Shown piece after piece: positions 21,704 to 30,952 of a DNA stretch of 46,718 nucleotides; the first letter of the stretch is position 1, and each line of letters begins with the position of its first letter. The DNA is taken from contig CAIPLM010000092.1 of the NCBI GenBank assembly GCA_903865895.1, positions 1-46,718 on the forward strand. The letters run 5' to 3'. Under the pieces are notes generated by a model, which saw only the letters and a program-made list of their open reading frames with translations, was not told the origin of the DNA and did no database searches. A program made the position numbers and the translations under genes. This stretch comes from an uncultured Rhodospirillales bacterium (GTDB lineage Bacteria; Pseudomonadota; Alphaproteobacteria; Acetobacterales; Acetobacteraceae).

Positions 21704-22951
21704 ATGAGCATTCGCTTCGAGGACCAGGGCAGGGCGCGCGCGGACATCATGCGGGCACTCCAGGACTTCCAGGCCGGCGACGCGGATTGGCGCGGCGGCA
21801 AGGTGCCGCTCTACGTGTTCTCCGGGCCAGAGGATGTCGGCGAGATCGGCAAGGCCGCCTTCAACCTGTTCTTCAGCGAGAACGCGCTCGGCGCGCGGCG
21901 CGCCTTTCCGAGCCTGCTGCGCATGGAGCAGGAGGTGGTGGGCATGGGGCTCGACCTGTTCCACGCCCCCGCGGGTGCGGCGGGGAATATGACCTCGGGC
22001 GGCACCGAGAGCATCGTGATGGCGGTGAAGGCCTGCCGGGACTGGAACCGGGCGCATCGGGGCGAGCCGCGCTTTCGCGGCAATCTGGTGCTGCCGGAAA
22101 CCGCGCACCCCGCCTTCGACAAGGCGGCCGCGCTGATGGACCTCGAAATCCGCCGCGTGCCGGCCCGCGCCGACTACCGGGCCGATGTGCCGGCGATGGC
22201 GGCGGCGATGGATGCGGAGACGATGATGCTGGTGGGCTCGGCGCCATGCTTTCCCTTTGGCGTGATCGACCCGCTGGCGGAGTTGTCCGACCTTGCGGTG
22301 GCGCGGGGCGTGTGGCTGCACTCGGATGCCTGCGTCGGCGGGTGGATGGCGCCGTTTGCCGCCGAGATCGGGCGCGATATCCCGCAATTCGATCTCGGGC
22401 TGCCCGGCGTGCGGTCGCTGTCGGCCGATCTGCACAAGTTCGGATTCTGCCCCAAGCCGGCCTCGGTGGTGTTCTACCGGGACGCCGCGTTGCAGGGGTT
22501 CCAGGAGATGAAGTTCGACGTGTGGCCCTCCGGCCCGTTCGGCACGCAGACGCTGGTTGGCACGCGGGCAGGCGGTGCGGTAGCAGCCTCCTGGGCGGTG
22601 CTGCGCTATCTCGGCCGCGCCGGGTTCCGCGAGGTGGCGCGCGAGGTGTTGACCATGCGTGACGCCTTCATCGCCGGGCTCACGGCGATCCCCGGGATGC
22701 AAATCCGCGGCACGCCGGAGCTCGCCAATATCGCCTTCGGCTGCGATGACATCGACATGGGGCAGGTGGCGACGCTGATGGGCGAGCGCGGCTGGATCCC
22801 CGGCATGGTGCGCCGGCCGGCCAGCCTGCATTTGATGATGTCGCTCCATCACGAGGCATCGCGCGAGGCTTTTGTGCGCGATGTCGCCGAGTGCGTCGCC
22901 ACGGTGCGCGGCCATTCCGGCGTCGCGCGCACGGATGCGTCCTATGCCTGA
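21704..22951 (+). CDS. PLP-dependent decarboxylase/aminotransferase-fold enzyme (sphingosine-phosphate-lyase-like)
   Basis: This 415-residue fold-type I PLP enzyme resembles the group II decarboxylase/sphingosine-1-phosphate lyase branch. It has the phosphate-binding TSGGTES, the HSDACVGGW segment with the Asp that contacts the pyridine nitrogen, and the Schiff-base Lys245 in SADLHKFGF. The C-terminal small domain is complete. Its end overlaps the next gene by 8 nt, so the two are probably translationally coupled. The reaction is unknown: either decarboxylation or carbon-carbon cleavage of an amino compound would fit the locus. Confidence 0.85.
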   Translation: MSIRFEDQGRARADIMRALQDFQAGDADWRGGKVPLYVFSGPEDVGEIGKAAFNLFFSENALGARRAFPSLLRMEQEVVGMGLDLFHAPAGAAGNMTSGGTESIVMAVKACRDWNRAHRGEPRFRGNLVLPETAHPAFDKAAALMDLEIRRVPARADYRADVPAMAAAMDAETMMLVGSAPCFPFGVIDPLAELSDLAVARGVWLHSDACVGGWMAPFAAEIGRDIPQFDLGLPGVRSLSADLHKFGFCPKPASVVFYRDAALQGFQEMKFDVWPSGPFGTQTLVGTRAGGAVAASWAVLRYLGRAGFREVAREVLTMRDAFIAGLTAIPGMQIRGTPELANIAFGCDDIDMGQVATLMGERGWIPGMVRRPASLHLMMSLHHEASREAFVRDVAECVATVRGHSGVARTDASYA

Positions 22952-24464
22952 GCGCCGCGTGCTGGCGGCGATGATCCTGCATGAGGCGAACAGCTTCGCC
23001 GCGCCCGCTCCATTGGCGCATTTCGAGCGGCAGGGCGTGGTGCGTGGGGACGCGATCGCGCCGCGCTTCGGCCCGACGCGGACGGAGATGGGCGGCTTCC
23101 TGGCGGCTGGTACTGAACAGGGCTGGAGCCTCGCGACTCCCATCGCCGTGCCCTGCTCTCCAGCCGGGCCGATGGGGGCGGAGGCCTTCGCGGCGTTTCG
23201 CGACGCGTTGGCCGAGGGCGCCCGTGCTGCCATGCCGCTCGATGGCGTGCTGCTCGCGCTGCATGGCGCCTGCGTGGCCGAGGGGGAGGATGACGCGGAC
23301 GGCGTCTTCGCTCAGGCGGTGCGCGATATCGTCGGGCCGGAGGTGCCGATCGTCGTCACGCTCGATCCGCACAGTAACGTCTCCGACCGGCTGGCCAATG
23401 CCGCCAACGCCATCACCGCCTATCGCACCCACCCGCATATCGACCATTTCGAGACCGCGACCCGTGCGGCTGCGATCCTGCGCCGGGCGATGGATGGTGA
23501 GATCCGCCCGCGGGTTCACCTCGCCCGCTCCTTCCAGATGCGCGGCTTCGATTCGACCCGCACCACCCCGCCGGACGGGCCTGCCCGGCGCGCCCAGGCG
23601 ATCGCGCGCGGCATGGAGGCGGCGGATCCGGCGGTGATCGAGGTCAGCCTGCAATCTGGCTTCGTGCTGGCCGATGTGCCGCATGTCGGCCCTTCCGCCG
23701 CGATCACCGCCGATGGCGACGAACCGCGCTTTGCCGCGCTCGGCGCCCAGCTGGTCCGCTTCGCCTGGGATGAGCGGGACAATGACACGGTGAAGCTGCT
23801 CGACGTCCCCGCGGCGATGGCCGCCATCCGCGCCATCCCGGCAGGACCAGGCCCCATCGTGCTGTCGGATTTCGGCGATGCGCCGGGCGGAGGCGGCTAC
23901 GGCGATGCCACCAACCTGCTGCGCGCTTTGCTCGATGACCCGATCCCAGGCGCGGTGTTTGCCTCCATCGCCGATCCCGCGGCCGCTGCGGCCGCCCACG
24001 CGGCGGGAGTGGGCGCCACGCTGCGCCTCGCCCTCGGCGGCCATGTCGCGCCGCAGCATGGCGGCGGGCCGATCGAGGCGGCGTTCCGGGTGCTGCGCCT
24101 CAGCGACGGCGTGTTCGTCCATGAGGGGCCCTACACGCCGGGCCAGACCGGGCAGTTCGGACGTTCGGCCGTGCTGGAATGCCAGGGCGTGCGGATCATC
24201 GTCAGCACCTGGCAGCGCAATATTCTCGACCTTCAGCAGCTTCGCATCTTCGGGATCGACCCGGCCGAACCGCCGCTGATCGCCATCAAATGCATGGACG
24301 CCTTCCGCGCCGCCTTCGCCCCGATCGCGCGGACCATCGTCACCTGCGAATCGGGTGGGGTGTCGAGCCGCGTCCATACCAGCCTGACCTGGAGCAAGGT
24401 GCGCCGCCCGATCTGGCCGCTCGACCCCGATGCCGTCGTCGCCCAGGCCGCCGGCTACACCTGA
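22944..24464 (+). CDS. M81-family metallopeptidase (MlrC/microcystinase C-like)
   Basis: This 506-residue protein resembles MlrC, the zinc peptidase of microcystin breakdown, and belongs to a family widely spread beside peptide ABC importers. The N-terminal domain shows AAMILHEANSFA. The likely zinc ligands are Asp141 and His143 in LDPHSN, and His165 in THPHID, with the spacing known from MlrC. The C-terminal MlrC domain carries VTCESGGVSS. The start ATG at 22944 lies within the end of the PLP gene; an upstream in-frame extension is antisense-like. Its stop overlaps the next start (TGATG). It is probably cytoplasmic, acting on imported substrate. Confidence 0.9.
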   Translation: MPERRVLAAMILHEANSFAAPAPLAHFERQGVVRGDAIAPRFGPTRTEMGGFLAAGTEQGWSLATPIAVPCSPAGPMGAEAFAAFRDALAEGARAAMPLDGVLLALHGACVAEGEDDADGVFAQAVRDIVGPEVPIVVTLDPHSNVSDRLANAANAITAYRTHPHIDHFETATRAAAILRRAMDGEIRPRVHLARSFQMRGFDSTRTTPPDGPARRAQAIARGMEAADPAVIEVSLQSGFVLADVPHVGPSAAITADGDEPRFAALGAQLVRFAWDERDNDTVKLLDVPAAMAAIRAIPAGPGPIVLSDFGDAPGGGGYGDATNLLRALLDDPIPGAVFASIADPAAAAAAHAAGVGATLRLALGGHVAPQHGGGPIEAAFRVLRLSDGVFVHEGPYTPGQTGQFGRSAVLECQGVRIIVSTWQRNILDLQQLRIFGIDPAEPPLIAIKCMDAFRAAFAPIARTIVTCESGGVSSRVHTSLTWSKVRRPIWPLDPDAVVAQAAGYT

Positions 24465-25417
24465 TGCGCTTCATCCTCACCCGCATCGGCGCGGCGATCC
24501 TGATCCTCGCGATCAAGAGCTTCGTCATCTTCGCCCTTATCGGACTGATGCCCGGCGACCCCGTGGACCTTCTGATGACCGCCAACCCCGACGCGACGCC
24601 GGAGGATGTGGCCAAGCTGCGCAGCATCTACGGCGTCGATCAGCCCTTCACCGCCCGCTATGTCGCCTGGCTTGCCTCCGCCCTGCATGGCGATCTCGGC
24701 TTCTCACGCATCCAGCACCGCCCGGTGCTGGAGGTGGTGGGGCCCGCCCTGGTCAATACGCTGATGCTCACCGGCACCGCGTTTTTGATCAGCACCGCCA
24801 TCGCGCTCAGCCTCGGCACCATTGCCGCGCTCCGGCAAGGGCGCTGGATCGAGCGGGTGATCAACCTGCTGGCCTATTGCGGGATTTCGCTGCCGGGCTT
24901 CTGGCTCGGCCTGCTGCTGATCTACGTCTTCGCGGTGAAGCTCGGCCTGCTGCCGGCCGGCGGCATGCCGCGCGCCGGGGAGAACCACCCCGCCTGGGCC
25001 TATCTGCTGCTGCCGCTCGCCACGCTCGTGACGGTCGAGATCGGCGGCCTGACCCGCTACACGCGCACCGCCGTACTCGAAGTCATCGGGCAGGACCATG
25101 TGCGCACCGCCCATGCCAAGGGGCTCTCGCCCTGGCGCGTCACCATCCGGCACATTCTGCGCAACGCGATGATCCCCGTTGTCACCGTCATCGCGCTCGA
25201 TTTCGGGCATTTGCTCTCCGGCGTCACCCTGATCGAGACCATGTTCGGTTGGCGCGGCATGGGGCGGCTGATCTACGAAAGCATCATGGGCAATGACTAC
25301 AACCTCGCTTTGGTCTGCCTGTTGGCGACCACCGCGATGATCCTGCTCGGCTCACTGCTCGCCGATATCGCCTATTCCTGGCTCGACCCCCGCATCTCGC
25401 TCGACCGCAAGCGATGA
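24464..25417 (+). CDS. Peptide-type ABC transporter permease (DppB-like)
   Basis: This inner-membrane permease of 317 residues has about six transmembrane segments. The N-terminus FILTRIGAAILILAIKSFVIF, broken after residue 20, is the usual DppB/OppB first helix, followed by LIGLMPGDPVD. The cytoplasmic EAA loop reads AKGLSPWRVTIRHILRNA, and GVTLIETMFGWRGMGR is typical. Start and stop overlap both neighbours, so the gene is tightly coupled to the M81 peptidase and to the second permease. Confidence 0.93.
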   Translation: MRFILTRIGAAILILAIKSFVIFALIGLMPGDPVDLLMTANPDATPEDVAKLRSIYGVDQPFTARYVAWLASALHGDLGFSRIQHRPVLEVVGPALVNTLMLTGTAFLISTAIALSLGTIAALRQGRWIERVINLLAYCGISLPGFWLGLLLIYVFAVKLGLLPAGGMPRAGENHPAWAYLLLPLATLVTVEIGGLTRYTRTAVLEVIGQDHVRTAHAKGLSPWRVTIRHILRNAMIPVVTVIALDFGHLLSGVTLIETMFGWRGMGRLIYESIMGNDYNLALVCLLATTAMILLGSLLADIAYSWLDPRISLDRKR

Positions 25418-26301
25418 GCACAAGGCTGCAACGCCTCACGGCCGATCGCCTGGCGCTCGCCGGCGGCGCCATTCTGCTCACCCTTGGCCTCGCCGCCATC
25501 GCCGCCCCACTGCTTGAGCAAGCCCTCGATGTCAGCGGCATCGATGCCGATCTGCTTGGCCGCTTCGAGCCGCCCGGCGGGGCGCATCTGCTCGGGCAGG
25601 ACGAGGCGGGGCGCGACGTGCTCGCCCGGCTGCTGCGAGGCGGGCGCATCTCGCTCGCCATCGGCCTGCTCGGCGCCATTGGCTGCACCGTGATCGGCAC
25701 CCTCGTCGGCACCCTGGCCGCCTATGCGAAGGGGCCGGTGGACGCCGTGCTGATGCGCATCACCGATTTCGTGATGTCCCTGCCCTCGCTCCCGCTGCTC
25801 ATCATCCTCGCCGCCCTCGACCTCACCAAGCTCGGCTTCTCGCCTGACACGCTGCGCTCGCCCATGGCCGGGTTCTGGCGCATCGTCGCCATCGTCGTCG
25901 TGCTCGGTTGGACCGGCATCGCCCGCCTCTCCCGCGCCGCCACCCTCGCCGTGCTGGAACGCGATTACGTCACCGCCGCTCAGGCCCAGGGCGCCACCCA
26001 GCTGCGCATTCTCACCATCCACGTGCTGCCCAACGCCATCGCCCCCGTCATCGTCGCCGCGACCCTCGCCATGGGCCGCATCGTGCTCGCCGAAGCCGCC
26101 CTCTCCTTCCTCGGCGTCGGTATTCAGCCGCCGGCGACTAGTTGGGGCAGCATGCTCAATAACGCCCAAGACCTGCTGGTGACCGACCCCATGCTCGCCG
26201 TGTGGCCCGGCGCCCTCATCCTCGCCACCGTCATCGCCATCAACCTCCTCGGCGACGGCCTCCGAGCCGCCCTCGACCCACGGGCCGGGACCGGCGCGTG
26301 A
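25414..26301 (+). CDS. Peptide-type ABC transporter permease (DppC-like)
   Basis: This second permease of 295 residues forms a heterodimer with the one at 24464. It has the DppC layout: a short N-terminus, one helix, then LLGQDEAGRDVLARLLRGGRIS split over a few residues, and the EAA loop QAQGATQLRILTIHVLPNA. The end is typical (AVWPGALILATVIAINLLGDGLR). The ATG overlaps the stop of the previous gene. No ATPase follows; the next gene is on the opposite strand, and the only matching ATPase in the window is at 29928-30890. Confidence 0.93.
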   Translation: MSTRLQRLTADRLALAGGAILLTLGLAAIAAPLLEQALDVSGIDADLLGRFEPPGGAHLLGQDEAGRDVLARLLRGGRISLAIGLLGAIGCTVIGTLVGTLAAYAKGPVDAVLMRITDFVMSLPSLPLLIILAALDLTKLGFSPDTLRSPMAGFWRIVAIVVVLGWTGIARLSRAATLAVLERDYVTAAQAQGATQLRILTIHVLPNAIAPVIVAATLAMGRIVLAEAALSFLGVGIQPPATSWGSMLNNAQDLLVTDPMLAVWPGALILATVIAINLLGDGLRAALDPRAGTGA

Positions 26302-26328
26302 CGTGGCACCCGGCCGGAACCCACGGCC

Positions 26329-29154
26329 TCAGCCGAAGGCCCGCACGCAATGGGTGACGGCGACGCCGATTTCGCGCACGAGGTCGAAATATCGGGCGAT
26401 CGGCTGGAAGATGTCGGCGTGTTCGCGGGCATAGGCGGCGGATGAACGGATGACGCCGGGTTCGCCGTAGTCGCGCGCGGCCGCCGGGTCCGGGGCGCGG
26501 GGGAAGACCTCGACCAGCAGGCGCAGCGCCGCGGGGACTTCGAGGCGGAGCATGGCGACTTCGAGGGTCGCGCGGGTCACGCCGTGGCGGGGCGAGAAAT
26601 CGGGGATGGTGGCGGCGAGCAGCCAGATCCGGTGGATCAGGGTGAGGCGCAGCGCGTGCAGCAGCATGGTGCGGCCGGGCATGGTCGGCGCAGTGGGCCA
26701 GGCCGCCCGCAGGGCGACGTGATCGGCCTGAATGCGGCGGAACATCGCCTGGGCCGGTGCCCAGAGATCGAGACGCTCCAGCGCGCGGGCGACGGTGACG
26801 AGCTGCTCGCGCCTTCCGGGGAGAGCCGCGTGGGCAGCGCGGTCAAGCCAGCTGCCGGGATCAAGCGAGGCGATCACGGCGCGCAGCACGTCGAGGTCGG
26901 ACTGCGCGAGCGCGTGGGCCGCGAGATCGAGCGCATTGGCGAAACGCGGGCTTTGCGCCGCCATTTCGCCGAACGTGTCGGGATGGCGGGCGGCGGCGGC
27001 ACCCAGGCCCTGCAGCGTGTTGGCGAGCCAGCCGAGCTGCTGGAGGATGGCGTTGTTGGGGATGGCGCGCAGTTCGCGGGGGTGGCGGATCGCCGAGGCC
27101 GCCGCCAGCCCGTCGCTTTGCCGCGCCGAGGGGCGCGAGCCCGTGGGGTCCAGCAACGCGGGGCCGAAGGCGCCGAGCAGGGCGCCGTAGCCGGGGTCCT
27201 CCACCAGCTCCTGCATCGCGGCCCGGCTGGAACCGAAGAAATCGGAGGCAAAATCGGCGTCGGCATAGACCGGGTCGGGCGCCGCTTCCACCGGCACCGC
27301 GAGCGCGTGGCCGGCGACTCGTGCGATGGTGGCCAGCGCCAGTTCCGGCGTGCCGAACAGCATGTAGCCGTCGCCGCCCTGGAAGGCACTTTCCTCGCGC
27401 ACGAGGTGCCCGGCCTCGCGCAGAGCGCGCCGGCTGGCGGGCGGCGAGAGGTAGTCGAACCGCGCGGCCAGGCTGCCGGGATGGGCACCCCGGCCGACGC
27501 TTTCGCCGTGGGTGTCGAACAGCACCACCTCGATGCCGGCCAGCCCGTGGCGGGCCAGCGCATCGGCGAGCTTCAGCCGCAGCCGCTCGATGAGGTAGGA
27601 GGCGGCGAGCTGGCCGACATAACGGCCGGAATCCGAGTAGCCGAATTGCAGCGCCAGCCGGCCGGTGGCCTGAAGATAGGCGCGGTAATGCGGGCTGCGC
27701 AGCGCCTCCTCGACGATGCGGGCCCCGTGCTCCAGCGCATCGGCGGTTTCGAACAGCGGGCTGATCTCGATCTGCCGTTCCACGCCGAACAGCCGCGCCA
27801 GCCACAGCGCGGCGAGCAGGGTGTAGCCGGTCTCGGTCTCGGCGATGAGGAAGCGGATGGGGGTCGCGGTGTCGATATGCTTGGCGATCTGCGCCACCGT
27901 CATCATCAGCCGCGCCGCCGAGGCCTGCTCGGCCAGCACGGCACCGAAATCGACCGGCTCGGGCCGCAGATCATCCAGCGCCCCGTTGATGGCGGTGAAC
28001 AGGCCGCGCCGGCGGGCGGGGTCTTCCGGCGGGTCGGTGAAGCGCAGGTCGTCCTGGCCGAGGCGCTGGCGCACCGCGTTGTGCAGCTGCGCGGCGTTGA
28101 GGCGGACATGGGTGTGGGCGAGGCTGAAGCCGTGGCCGTGCAGCGCGGCCCGCGCGACGGCGATCGCCTCGCGCTCGGCATCATCGCCGGCGGCAGCCAG
28201 GGCGGCAGGGAACAGCGCGTCCAGCTCCCCCGGCGCCGTCATCGCGGCATCGCGGGCGCCGATCAGCACATGGGCGAAGGCGGCGACATGCTCCGGCGTC
28301 GCGGCGGGCGGGCAGGCGGCGATCTGCTGCGCGACGGCGGCGGCAGCCTCGGCGAGACGGGACGTCACCTGCGCCGCGGCCGGGATCGCCGCGAGCTGGC
28401 CATGCAACCGGTCCAGCTGGAACTGCTTCATGCGCAGCCGCAGGCGCAGCGTGTCCCAGGCGGAAATATCGGTGCGGCCATCGGTGTCGTAGCCGACCCA
28501 GGTGGCGAGGATGATCGGGCTCGGGGTCAGCTCGCTCCACCGGCCGGGCCAGGCCGAGCGGGCGGCGGCGAGCAAAGCGGCGGCCAACCGGTCCACCGCA
28601 TCGCGCGCCAGGGTGATGGCGGCGACCGAGCGGGTGAACTCCTCCTCCAGCGTGATGCCGGAGGGCCGGTGCGACACGGCGCAGAGGTCGGAGGGCCGGC
28701 CCGAGGCCGTCTCGGCCAGCGCCTGGGCGACCGGGCCGGGCAGGGAGAAAGTGGGGTGAGCGGTGAACACGCAGGCGAAGCGCGGCCGCTCCACCTCGGC
28801 GCGGAACACCGCGAGCGGCACCGGGCTGTCGGCCGGGTCGGGCCGCACCAGGCGGGCGGCGAGTTCGGCCAGCGCCGCCGCATTGGCGCCGATCTCCACA
28901 CCGCCGACATAGCGGGCGAGATGGGCGGCACGATCATTGAAGGCGGCGTCCCGCAACTCCGCGATCAGCCCGGCGATCGCCGCTCCATCAAGTTCGCCGC
29001 GATCGATCATCCGCGAGATCACCAGCGAGACAGAAAGCACAGGGTTGCCGAAGGGATCGCGATCGAGGTTCTCTCGCATCGTCGCGGTCAGCGCGAGCAG
29101 CTCGGTGGCCAGTTCGGCGGGGGAGCGCGGGGGCGAGGCGGGTTCATGCTGCAT
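26329..29154 (-). CDS. ppc: Phosphoenolpyruvate carboxylase family protein, divergent active site
   Basis: This 941-residue protein aligns along its length with PEP carboxylase, which makes oxaloacetate from PEP and bicarbonate. It has FTAHPT with His133, GYSDSG at about 505-510, SVGRG with Arg555, and LRAIPNN near the family's RAIPW block. Several usual catalytic positions differ. The His and Arg of the FHGRGG loop (E. coli His579, Arg581) align with Asp547 and His549 in FDTHGESVGRG. The Lys of GYSDSxK is Arg511, and the Glu after AHPT is Phe. It may be a distinct alphaproteobacterial PEPC branch or an altered enzyme. It follows the SDR gene by 63 nt. Confidence 0.75.
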   Translation of the reverse strand: MQHEPASPPRSPAELATELLALTATMRENLDRDPFGNPVLSVSLVISRMIDRGELDGAAIAGLIAELRDAAFNDRAAHLARYVGGVEIGANAAALAELAARLVRPDPADSPVPLAVFRAEVERPRFACVFTAHPTFSLPGPVAQALAETASGRPSDLCAVSHRPSGITLEEEFTRSVAAITLARDAVDRLAAALLAAARSAWPGRWSELTPSPIILATWVGYDTDGRTDISAWDTLRLRLRMKQFQLDRLHGQLAAIPAAAQVTSRLAEAAAAVAQQIAACPPAATPEHVAAFAHVLIGARDAAMTAPGELDALFPAALAAAGDDAEREAIAVARAALHGHGFSLAHTHVRLNAAQLHNAVRQRLGQDDLRFTDPPEDPARRRGLFTAINGALDDLRPEPVDFGAVLAEQASAARLMMTVAQIAKHIDTATPIRFLIAETETGYTLLAALWLARLFGVERQIEISPLFETADALEHGARIVEEALRSPHYRAYLQATGRLALQFGYSDSGRYVGQLAASYLIERLRLKLADALARHGLAGIEVVLFDTHGESVGRGAHPGSLAARFDYLSPPASRRALREAGHLVREESAFQGGDGYMLFGTPELALATIARVAGHALAVPVEAAPDPVYADADFASDFFGSSRAAMQELVEDPGYGALLGAFGPALLDPTGSRPSARQSDGLAAASAIRHPRELRAIPNNAILQQLGWLANTLQGLGAAAARHPDTFGEMAAQSPRFANALDLAAHALAQSDLDVLRAVIASLDPGSWLDRAAHAALPGRREQLVTVARALERLDLWAPAQAMFRRIQADHVALRAAWPTAPTMPGRTMLLHALRLTLIHRIWLLAATIPDFSPRHGVTRATLEVAMLRLEVPAALRLLVEVFPRAPDPAAARDYGEPGVIRSSAAYAREHADIFQPIARYFDLVREIGVAVTHCVRAFG

Positions 29155-29156
29155 CT

Positions 29157-29184
29157 GCGAAGGATGCCGCGTTCGCTCCTTCGC
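29157..29184 (-). promoter_or_regulatory. Inverted repeat covering the Shine-Dalgarno before the PEPC-like gene
   Basis: GCGAAGGA (29157-29164) and TCCTTCGC (29177-29184) are perfect 8-bp inverted arms with a 12-nt spacer. They end 2 nt before the start codon of the PEPC-like gene. On the minus-strand mRNA the only AAGGAG-like site lies in the 5' arm, so the stem would hide it. It could be a translational switch or a dyad operator. The pairing is seen; the role is inferred. Confidence 0.4.
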
Positions 29185-29217
29185 TGCAACGGGATGCTGC
29201 GGGTGCGAAGAGAATTT

Positions 29218-29916
29218 CTACAGCATCGGTTCCAGCCGCCAATTCACCAGCAATTCCCCGATCGTCGCCGTATTCGGCAGCATGATCAGCGTCTCCGCCA
29301 GCACGGCGATATCCGCCGGGTCAGTCATCTTCTCGCGCGGCGCGGTCGTGACATAGGCCGTCATGTCGGTGGCAACGAAACCCGGGCATAGCGCGGTGGC
29401 TCGGATACCGGCATCCCACCCCTCGCGGCGGACGGACTGGGTGAGCGCGATCAGCGCGAACTTGCTCATCGCATAGCCGAAATTCTCGTTCGCCACCCGC
29501 TTGCCCGAGAGCGAGGCGATGTTGATCACCCGCCCCTCGCCGCAAGCCCGTAAATGCGGCAAGGCCGCGCGGATCAGCCGCAGCGGCCCCTTCACGTTCA
29601 CCCGCCACATGCCGTCAAGCGCCGTCTCGTCGGCGTCATCCAGCCGCACGCGGGGCGTGGAAATCCCGGCCGCGTTGATCAGCGCGTCGATCCGCCCGAA
29701 GCGCGCCATGGTCGCCGCCACCCAGGCCGTCGCGTCCTCGGCGCGCTCGGCGTCATATTTCTGCACCAGCACGTCCTCACCCGCCTCAACGCTGGAGGGC
29801 GTTCGCACCCCCGCCGAAATACGGTATCCCCGCGCCCGCAGCCGGGCGGCGATGGCGCGGCCAATGCCACGAGAGGCGCCGGAAACCATGGCGACGCGGC
29901 CGGTGGGGTCGAGCAT
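29218..29916 (-). CDS. Short-chain dehydrogenase/reductase family oxidoreductase
   Basis: This is a classical SDR of 232 residues. It has the NAD(P)-binding SGASRGIG at 12-19, INAAGIS at 80-86, and the catalytic Ser135, Tyr148 and Lys152 (NIASLSG; YAMSK). It ends with PGFVATDM and a short C-terminus. It follows the DppD-type ATPase gene after 11 nt and precedes the PEPC-like gene on the same strand. The substrate is not predictable. Confidence 0.88.
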   Translation of the reverse strand: MLDPTGRVAMVSGASRGIGRAIAARLRARGYRISAGVRTPSSVEAGEDVLVQKYDAERAEDATAWVAATMARFGRIDALINAAGISTPRVRLDDADETALDGMWRVNVKGPLRLIRAALPHLRACGEGRVINIASLSGKRVANENFGYAMSKFALIALTQSVRREGWDAGIRATALCPGFVATDMTAYVTTAPREKMTDPADIAVLAETLIMLPNTATIGELLVNWRLEPML

Positions 29917-29927
29917 GCGATGTTCCT

Positions 29928-30890
29928 TCAGGTCGCGAGGTGGCAGCGCACGGCATGGCCGGCGCGGAGAGGGCGGAGGTCCTGGGCCGCCTCGCAGCCC
30001 GGCCCCGCCTTGTGGCAGCGCGGCGCGAAACGGCAGCCGGCGGGCATGGCGTCCAGCGGCGGCACCCGCCCGCCGATCGCGGCGAGCTCCTGGCCCGGCA
30101 GGTCCATGCGCGGAATCGCCGCGAACAGTGCCGCCGTATAGGGATGCGCCGGCCGGGCGAAAATATCCGCCACCGAACCCTGCTCGACGATCTGCCCGGC
30201 ATACATCACCGCCACCCGGTCGGCGATCTGCGCCACCACCCCTAGATTATGGGTGATGAACAGCATCGCCATCCCATACTTGCCCTTGAGGTCCGCCAGC
30301 AGCCCCAGCACCTGCGCCTGGATCGTCACGTCGAGCGCCGTGGTCGGCTCATCGGCCAGCAGCAAGGCCGGCTCGCAGGCCAGCGCGATGGCGATCATCA
30401 CCCGCTGGCGCATGCCGCCCGAGAACTGGTGCGGATAGTCATGAAACCGCGCCGCCGCCGAGGGGATCTTCACCTCCTCCAGCACCGCCAGCGCCCGCTT
30501 CGCCGCCTCCGCCCGCGAAAGCCCGCGATGCAGGATCAGCGCCTCCGCCACCTGGGCGCCGATCGTCATCACCGGGTTGAGGCTGGTCATCGGCTCCTGG
30601 AAAATCATCGCCATCCGGTCGCCGCGCAGCGTGTCGAGCGCCGCATCGGGCAGGCCGACGAGATCCGTCCCATCAAGCCTGATATGCCCGCCGCCGATCC
30701 GCCCGGCCGGATGCGGCACCAGCCCCATCACCGACAGCGCGGTCATCGACTTGCCGCACCCGCTCTCCCCCACCAGCGCCAGCGTCTCGCCCCGCGCCAC
30801 GCTGAGGCTCACCCCGTCCACCGCCGCGCGCCATTGGCCGGCGATGCGGAATTCGGTGCGCAGCCCCTCGATCTCCAGAACATCTGTCAT
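29928..30890 (-). CDS. Peptide-type ABC transporter ATP-binding protein (DppD/OppD-like)
   Basis: This 320-residue ATPase has Walker A GESGCGKS at 41-48, the Q-loop [12 protein letters not shown], the signature FSGGMRQR and Walker [13 protein letters not shown]. The C-terminal oligopeptide-transporter domain carries cysteines ([15 protein letters not shown]) typical of DppD. It is the natural partner for the permeases at 24464-26301 but lies on the other strand beyond two unrelated genes. A DppF partner is not in the window, so it must come from elsewhere or this ATPase works alone. Confidence 0.92.
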   Translation of the reverse strand: MTDVLEIEGLRTEFRIAGQWRAAVDGVSLSVARGETLALVGESGCGKSMTALSVMGLVPHPAGRIGGGHIRLDGTDLVGLPDAALDTLRGDRMAMIFQEPMTSLNPVMTIGAQVAEALILHRGLSRAEAAKRALAVLEEVKIPSAAARFHDYPHQFSGGMRQRVMIAIALACEPALLLADEPTTALDVTIQAQVLGLLADLKGKYGMAMLFITHNLGVVAQIADRVAVMYAGQIVEQGSVADIFARPAHPYTAALFAAIPRMDLPGQELAAIGGRVPPLDAMPAGCRFAPRCHKAGPGCEAAQDLRPLRAGHAVRCHLAT

Positions 30891-30952
30891 GCTTGCCAGC
30901 CTGGGGTGTCCGGTTCAAACCTGCAAGCCACCCAGTTACCAGCGAGCCCGCC

